DNA from: Macrotrachela quadricornifera
Taxonomy: Eukaryota > Rotifera > Eurotatoria > Philodinida > Philodinidae
DNA: 64,000 nucleotides
NCBI GenBank assembly: GCA_022393335.1
Contig: JAJEKB010019918.1
Location: 208,628 to 272,627 of the forward strand
Reading direction: 5' to 3'
The notes under the pieces were generated by a model, which ran no database searches, was not told the DNA's origin, and worked only from the letters and a program-made list of their open reading frames with translations. Made by a program: the position numbers and the translations under genes. Numbering within the stretch: the first letter of the stretch is position 1; every line of letters starts with the position of its first letter. Below, piece by piece: positions 59,972-64,000 of this stretch.

Positions 59972-60283
59972 AATAATAATAATAATAACGTCCCATAGAC
60001 TTATTGCCCGTAGGGACTGGCCGCGGTTATTACTATTAGCTTTCCACATGTAGTCGGGTTCTATCATCTTTTTTTTTACAGACAGCGGTATCTGCACTCT
60101 CTTCCGTCCAACATACTGACTAAAGATATAGTCAGTACGAATGACTCATGTGACATGAATCATTGTAGACAACTTAGCCGTTAGTGACTTGTCCAAGACC
60201 ATTGCACGGATGATGTTACTGAGGTTAGAACACAGTACCTTCTGGGTGCGTGTCAAACAACGTAACCACTCAACCATGACGGC
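59972..60283 (-). mobile_element. tRNA-derived SINE with an (ATT)n tail
   Basis: Read on the minus strand, the 5' end carries an RNA polymerase III A box (TGGTTGAGTGG, about 60275-60265). About 40 bases on there is a B-box-like GTGTTCTAACCTC. A body of about 230 bp ends with GGCCAGTCCCTACGGGCAAT, GGGACG and a short run of ATT triplets (59972-59988). This is the order of a tRNA-related head, body and microsatellite tail. It codes for nothing; ORFs across it are shadows. The LINE that supplied its 3' end was not identified. Confidence 0.7.
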
Positions 60284-62085
60284 TTTTATTACAATATCTC
60301 CATGATAAATTTATATTTCATAAATTGAGACGTTTATACTAATACGTGTGACATTGATAAGATTCAAGCAACATCGAAATACTTGATATTGTGGTAGCTA
60401 TACTCACTTTCACCCTCAACAAAAAAGAAAGAAACAAAAAAAGACTCAATTGTATCAATAAATATAGCGATGATGATACCGGAAAGAAATACCGTTTTCG
60501 CAAGGATGTATAAAATACGTAGAAGAACCGCCATGTTAATGATAGAAAAAAAAACAGAAAGAAAAAATACCACTGTATGTATTGTACAAGCTGTCAAGTT
60601 TCAACACAAGAAAAAAAGTGAAGAATAGACTAGACAATATGATGACATCATATTATTGTAATGATATTTGTTCTTCCTTTCTTCCACCTATCGTCTAAAT
60701 GCGATATCACCCAACTAACTCGAAAAATCGAAACAAGCAAAACCAAGAGATGAGCAAGCTTTTAAGTTTGACGCAAAAGGAAAGTGTAGAAAATAAAACG
60801 AACTAAAGAAAGAATGAAAGGAAGAGAAAAAGTGGAGGAAACAAAGAAGAAACCAATCTACTCTGATTAAAAAAGATAGAAAGTAAACTTTCTACTAATC
60901 GACGATACATATTCAATACATAAAGAAAAGGCATATATATAATAATAGCTATAAGGTTATATATTAACAAGAAGAAGCCATTCGAATAATATGTATGATA
61001 AAATACAAGATAAATATGCTGAAGGCTATACTACAGACGTAGTTGAGACGTCCTCACGAGTGTCTGTGGCAGCAAAACGAAGGCGGCTGATTAGAATCAT
61101 AGCTAAGAGTAGAAACGTAACATTAAAAACAGATCAAAGAAAAAATACACTGATTGGTATTTAATTCAATACAAATCAGTCTGTGATAGAGAGAAAAAAC
61201 TGAAGTGAATTTCTTATTATTTTACTACATGTCGTTCCCATTTTCTCAAGTTGTTCGAAATTACATAGAATTTAGTGAGTGCTGACTTCTGTAACTTACT
61301 GCGAGATGAAACGTCGTAAAATTTATAGTTTATTAGTTGATTTGTTTACAGTTCTTCTTTATATTGCAAAAGAAAACAGTAAATGATGAACTCGTCGGAG
61401 AATATGGTGTTGTATTCTGCACCAAATATCAACTGATATTATCTCGACAAAATAGTTAGCTTATATATATCACATCGTCCAATCTACTGGGTATTTCCTC
61501 TCTCATTTTTTTGTTGGCTTCTTCCAAGCGTGAGTCAATAATTTGAATAGATAATTTCTGTTCTCTTTCTTCTGCTGGGTTTTTTCCTACCCTCAAATCA
61601 ACATTTTTCTTCGCATAATATCGATCGAATACATCACATATTTTTTTACTCTTTTATATTATCTTCCGGTGTTCTTCTGATACTCCAATTGTAAAACAAG
61701 CTGTCACGTCTATTTTAAAGAAGAAACAGCTACAATCTGATGCTCTCAACTTTTGCTTTTCAGCAATCGATTGTTTTGTCGAAATTAAATAAATGTATTA
61801 AAATAACAAGTTTTTATGTTTTGGATAAGAAATAATGAATACTATGCAGAGTTCAATTGTCCGACGCGTTTCGTGTCATTTTATTAAAATTTTCAGTACC
61901 CATCAGGGCTCTGCATAGAAAACAATTAGTAGACCCATGTCATCAAAATCGTGCAAAAATCGGGGATTAATCGCCAAAATTGGCAATTTTTGCCCATTTT
62001 ATTTTCGACTTCTCTCGATCTCAATAGTACAACGAAATTGTCAAAATCCCAGTTCGCACAATGCCTACTGGTGCTAATGCTTCAA
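60284..62085. other. Gene-poor spacer
   Basis: A hydrophobic ORF at 60364-60597 (minus) is composition-driven and not called. No long repeat or RNA gene was seen. Confidence 0.4.
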
Positions 62086-62385
62086 TCTAAATAAAAGACA
62101 TGATTACTTTATAAATAAAACCCACCAACTTATGTTGATATTAGTGTTGATCTAAATAAAGATGAAATATTCATTTTATAAATAAAACTTACCTATTTAT
62201 ATCGGTATCGTCGTTGAGCTGAATCTAAATAAAATATTCATTTTATAAATAAAATTGCTTACTGTGATCGATATTGGGATTGATCTAAATAATTTTTTTT
62301 TAATAAATATTATTACTGACTGTGATTGATATTACCATTAATCTAAATAAAAATATTTTGTTATAAATAAAATTCGTGTGATTGA
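62086..62385. repeat. AT-rich tandem repeat, about five units of 58-73 bp
   Basis: TCTAAATAAA recurs at about 62087, 62151, 62224, 62284 and 62342 (one diverged). Each is followed by a TTTATAAATAAAA block and a GATATT(A/G)-like block in the same order. The array ends where the F-box remnant begins. Confidence 0.75.
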
Positions 62386-63103
62386 TCCTATGTCATCAAA
62401 ATCGGGTATGGATTTATGGCAATCGACATATCCACATGATGATTATCAATTGTTTTATAATAAGATTAATTTTATTGTTAATGAGACAGTTTTTGATAAA
62501 TCAATTTCATTTCACATTCGTTTATTTATTATTAAATATCTTTCTATAAAATTTCCTATAAATGAACAATTTTAGTCTATTATACCAAGTTTAAATAAAT
62601 TACATTCGCTTACAATAGTATCATATACTGATGATTTTCAATCTTAATTGCAAACTTTATTAGATCAATCACCTCATCTTCACAGATTAATTACTCGTGT
62701 AAATACTGCATTATCTTTACTAATATCATTATTTATATTAAAAAACACATCAATTTGTTGTATTGAATTGCATATCTGTAATTATTATTTCAATGAAAAT
62801 GATTGTATTAGATCGTCCCATCCATTTATTGATATTCAATGTGAAGTTTTGTATATTCAAGTTAATAATCGTCAAAGTATCATTTATCTTGTAAAAAATA
62901 TGCTTAATCTTCGAATGTTAAATATTTATTGGAATGATCAAACCAAGTCTGAACAGTTTTAATTAGTACAAAATCCTATTGAGTATGCATTAAGAACTAG
63001 ATCAATTATAGATGAACTTGTTCAATGGTTAAAGCATCAATTACCATCAACATATATAGTTAGTAATAAATCAGACCGCATCTCAATATGGATCCAAAAA
63101 TGA
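62378..63103 (+). pseudogene. C-terminal part of an F-box family gene with three in-frame stops
   Basis: A single frame runs from about 62378 to TGA at 63101-63103, broken by TAG (62573-62575) and TAA (62645-62647 and 62960-62962) but by no frameshift. Its sequence fits the C-terminal region of the bdelloid F-box family. Typical stretches are LNKLHSLTIVSYTDDFQS, LQTLLDQSPHLHRLI, CEVLYIQVNNRQSIIYLVKN, and a final ELVQWLKHQLPST with ISIWI. All three stops are one C-to-T step from a glutamine codon, and relatives would be expected to have Gln at such sites. The F-box itself is missing; the tandem repeat occupies the upstream side. Compare the intact family member at 23674-25488. Confidence 0.75.
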
Positions 63104-63211
63104 AAAATGTGTATTGGGATTGAAATGATACATAAATATTAGTTCATTTTCTTAATTTTTTTTTCTTCATTGTATTATTAAACTAGACATATCTAGATAA
63201 ACATAGAATCA

Positions 63212-63347
63212 CTAGCGGACGTTCCCGATATTTTGTGTAACATGACTAATATACGATATCACAAAAACTCTTTTCAATAATTTTTCTCTAATATAAGCCG
63301 TTTTTATTTTTATTGACAAAAAAGATTGTTCAATGAAACATGCTTTT
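63212..63347 (-). other. Candidate 3' end of a Helitron
   Basis: On the minus strand, 136 bp after the helicase stop region, the sequence reads CGGGAACGTCCGCTAGT. CTAG followed by T fits the CTRR-T end of Helitrons, and GGAACGTCC can fold back on itself weakly. The hairpin is shorter than usual, so this is tentative. Confidence 0.35.
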
Positions 63348-64000
63348 TTATCGTAAAGCTGCCTCGTACACAACGTTTTGCGTTTTCCCATCAGGAGCAA
63401 AAACGAACAAATTCTTTCCGGTTCCTACTCTTGAACATCCCACGTACAATTGATCATGAGAAAAGCATGGAGATTCCAGACTAATACCAGCAGCTTTAAG
63501 TGATTGACCTTGCGCTTTATTGATAGACATTGCAAAAGCAAGACGCACCGGAAACTGAAGCCGTTTGAATTCAAATGACATATCACTGGAAATCATGGGA
63601 ATTCGTGGTAGAAACACATCCTCTCCCTTTGAGCAACCTGTCAAAATAGTAGCTTCAATCACATGCGGCATTAGACTTTTCACAGACAGCCTTGTACCAT
63701 TGCAGAGTCTTGGTGCATCTAAATTTCGCAAAAGCATAATTGGAGAACCAATCTTGAGCAACAGGTTGTGCGTTGGCATACCGGGAGGTTCGAGGAAGTT
63801 CAGAAATTCTGTGGGGTATTGAACTGCTTGGTCGATATCGACCATCGTGTCAATCGATTTGTACGATACTTCTTGTCCAGGGAGCTGTTGTTGAATTTGT
63901 GAATTAATAGAATTAACAGCATTATTTTTGGGAGCAAGAATAGCACGTTCGCAGAGCCATTTGTGATCATTATAATATCTTCGAATATCTGGAAATACTT
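63348..64000 (-). CDS. PIF1-type DNA helicase, C-terminal part, of a Helitron (5' end beyond the window)
   Basis: The frame is open from the window edge to a TAA at 63348-63350, about 217 residues. It contains the late motifs of Helitron-encoded PIF1 helicases in order: WLCERAILAPKNNAVN, EVSYKSIDTM, YPTEFLNFLEPPGMP, LKIGSPIMLLRNLDAPRLCN, NGTRLSVK, FEFKRLQFPVRLAFAMSINK with AQGQSL, and HDQLYVGCSRV. This is the superfamily 1B helicase core from motif IV to motif VI. In Helitrons it unwinds DNA during rolling-circle transposition and is fused behind a Rep nuclease, which would lie further right. No stop or frameshift interrupts the visible part, so the element could be recent. Cellular PIF1 is less likely given the Helitron-specific wording. 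Confidence 0.9.
   Translation of the reverse strand, partial: VFPDIRRYYNDHKWLCERAILAPKNNAVNSINSQIQQQLPGQEVSYKSIDTMVDIDQAVQYPTEFLNFLEPPGMPTHNLLLKIGSPIMLLRNLDAPRLCNGTRLSVKSLMPHVIEATILTGCSKGEDVFLPRIPMISSDMSFEFKRLQFPVRLAFAMSINKAQGQSLKAAGISLESPCFSHDQLYVGCSRVGTGKNLFVFAPDGKTQNVVYEAALR

Noticed and set aside
62378..63103. TAA/TAG at glutamine positions suggesting a ciliate-type genetic code
   Set aside because: The intact genes here (aquaporin, NHL, transposase, helicase, receptor) contain no internal TAA or TAG and end normally, so the standard code applies.

Overview
The window looks like nuclear DNA of a bdelloid rotifer or a close relative. It is AT-rich. Genes are split by very short GT-AG introns (50-60 bp is common). 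Several families typical of bdelloid genomes occur together: mono-ADP-ribosyltransferases (WWE-ART and ART-TPR), membrane-anchored NHL-repeat proteins, F-box proteins and LDLa/EGF/7TM receptors. No bacterial operon, CRISPR array, rRNA or ordinary tRNA gene was seen. The taxonomic call rests on family composition and gene structure, not on a search.

Layout. 1-445: 3' end of a LINE. 1272-2342(-): intact WWE-ART gene. 3051-5960: composite foldback element with nested palindromes and possible TTAA flanks. 9260-10298(+): broken ART-TPR gene. 10543-11045: a further palindrome. 14207-15529(-): intact five-exon aquaglyceroporin whose second exon is only 27 nt. 15965-16186(+): small secreted protein interrupted by TGA. 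17927-20747(+): five-exon NHL-repeat membrane protein. 23674-25488(-): F-box protein. 27083-28093(+): U-box protein with four membrane spans. 29966-30700(-): short-chain dehydrogenase pseudogene. 34535-39313(-): single-exon LDLa/EGF/7TM receptor of 1592 residues. 40348-42131(-): Tigger/pogo element with an intact two-exon transposase.

The right third is mostly repeats and remnants. 43287-44903(-): coiled-coil gene end and zinc-finger remnants. 49931-52474: decayed DDE transposon with recurring CGTGATTCCGTCACG sites. 52985-53270: tandem repeats, including a GC-rich 37-bp minisatellite. 53891-55913(-): six-exon coiled-coil gene with one in-frame TGA. 57152-60283: a MITE, a long palindrome, a 53-bp-period tandem array and a tRNA-derived SINE. 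62086-63103: tandem repeat next to an F-box pseudogene. 63348-64000(-): C-terminal end of a Helitron PIF1-type helicase.

The intact genes do not form one pathway. The unifying pattern is an accessory, possibly subtelomeric-like region (inference) where expanded families sit beside decayed relatives, among DNA transposons, foldbacks, a SINE, a LINE and a Helitron. Exon joins were worked out by eye from splice consensus and reading-frame continuity.
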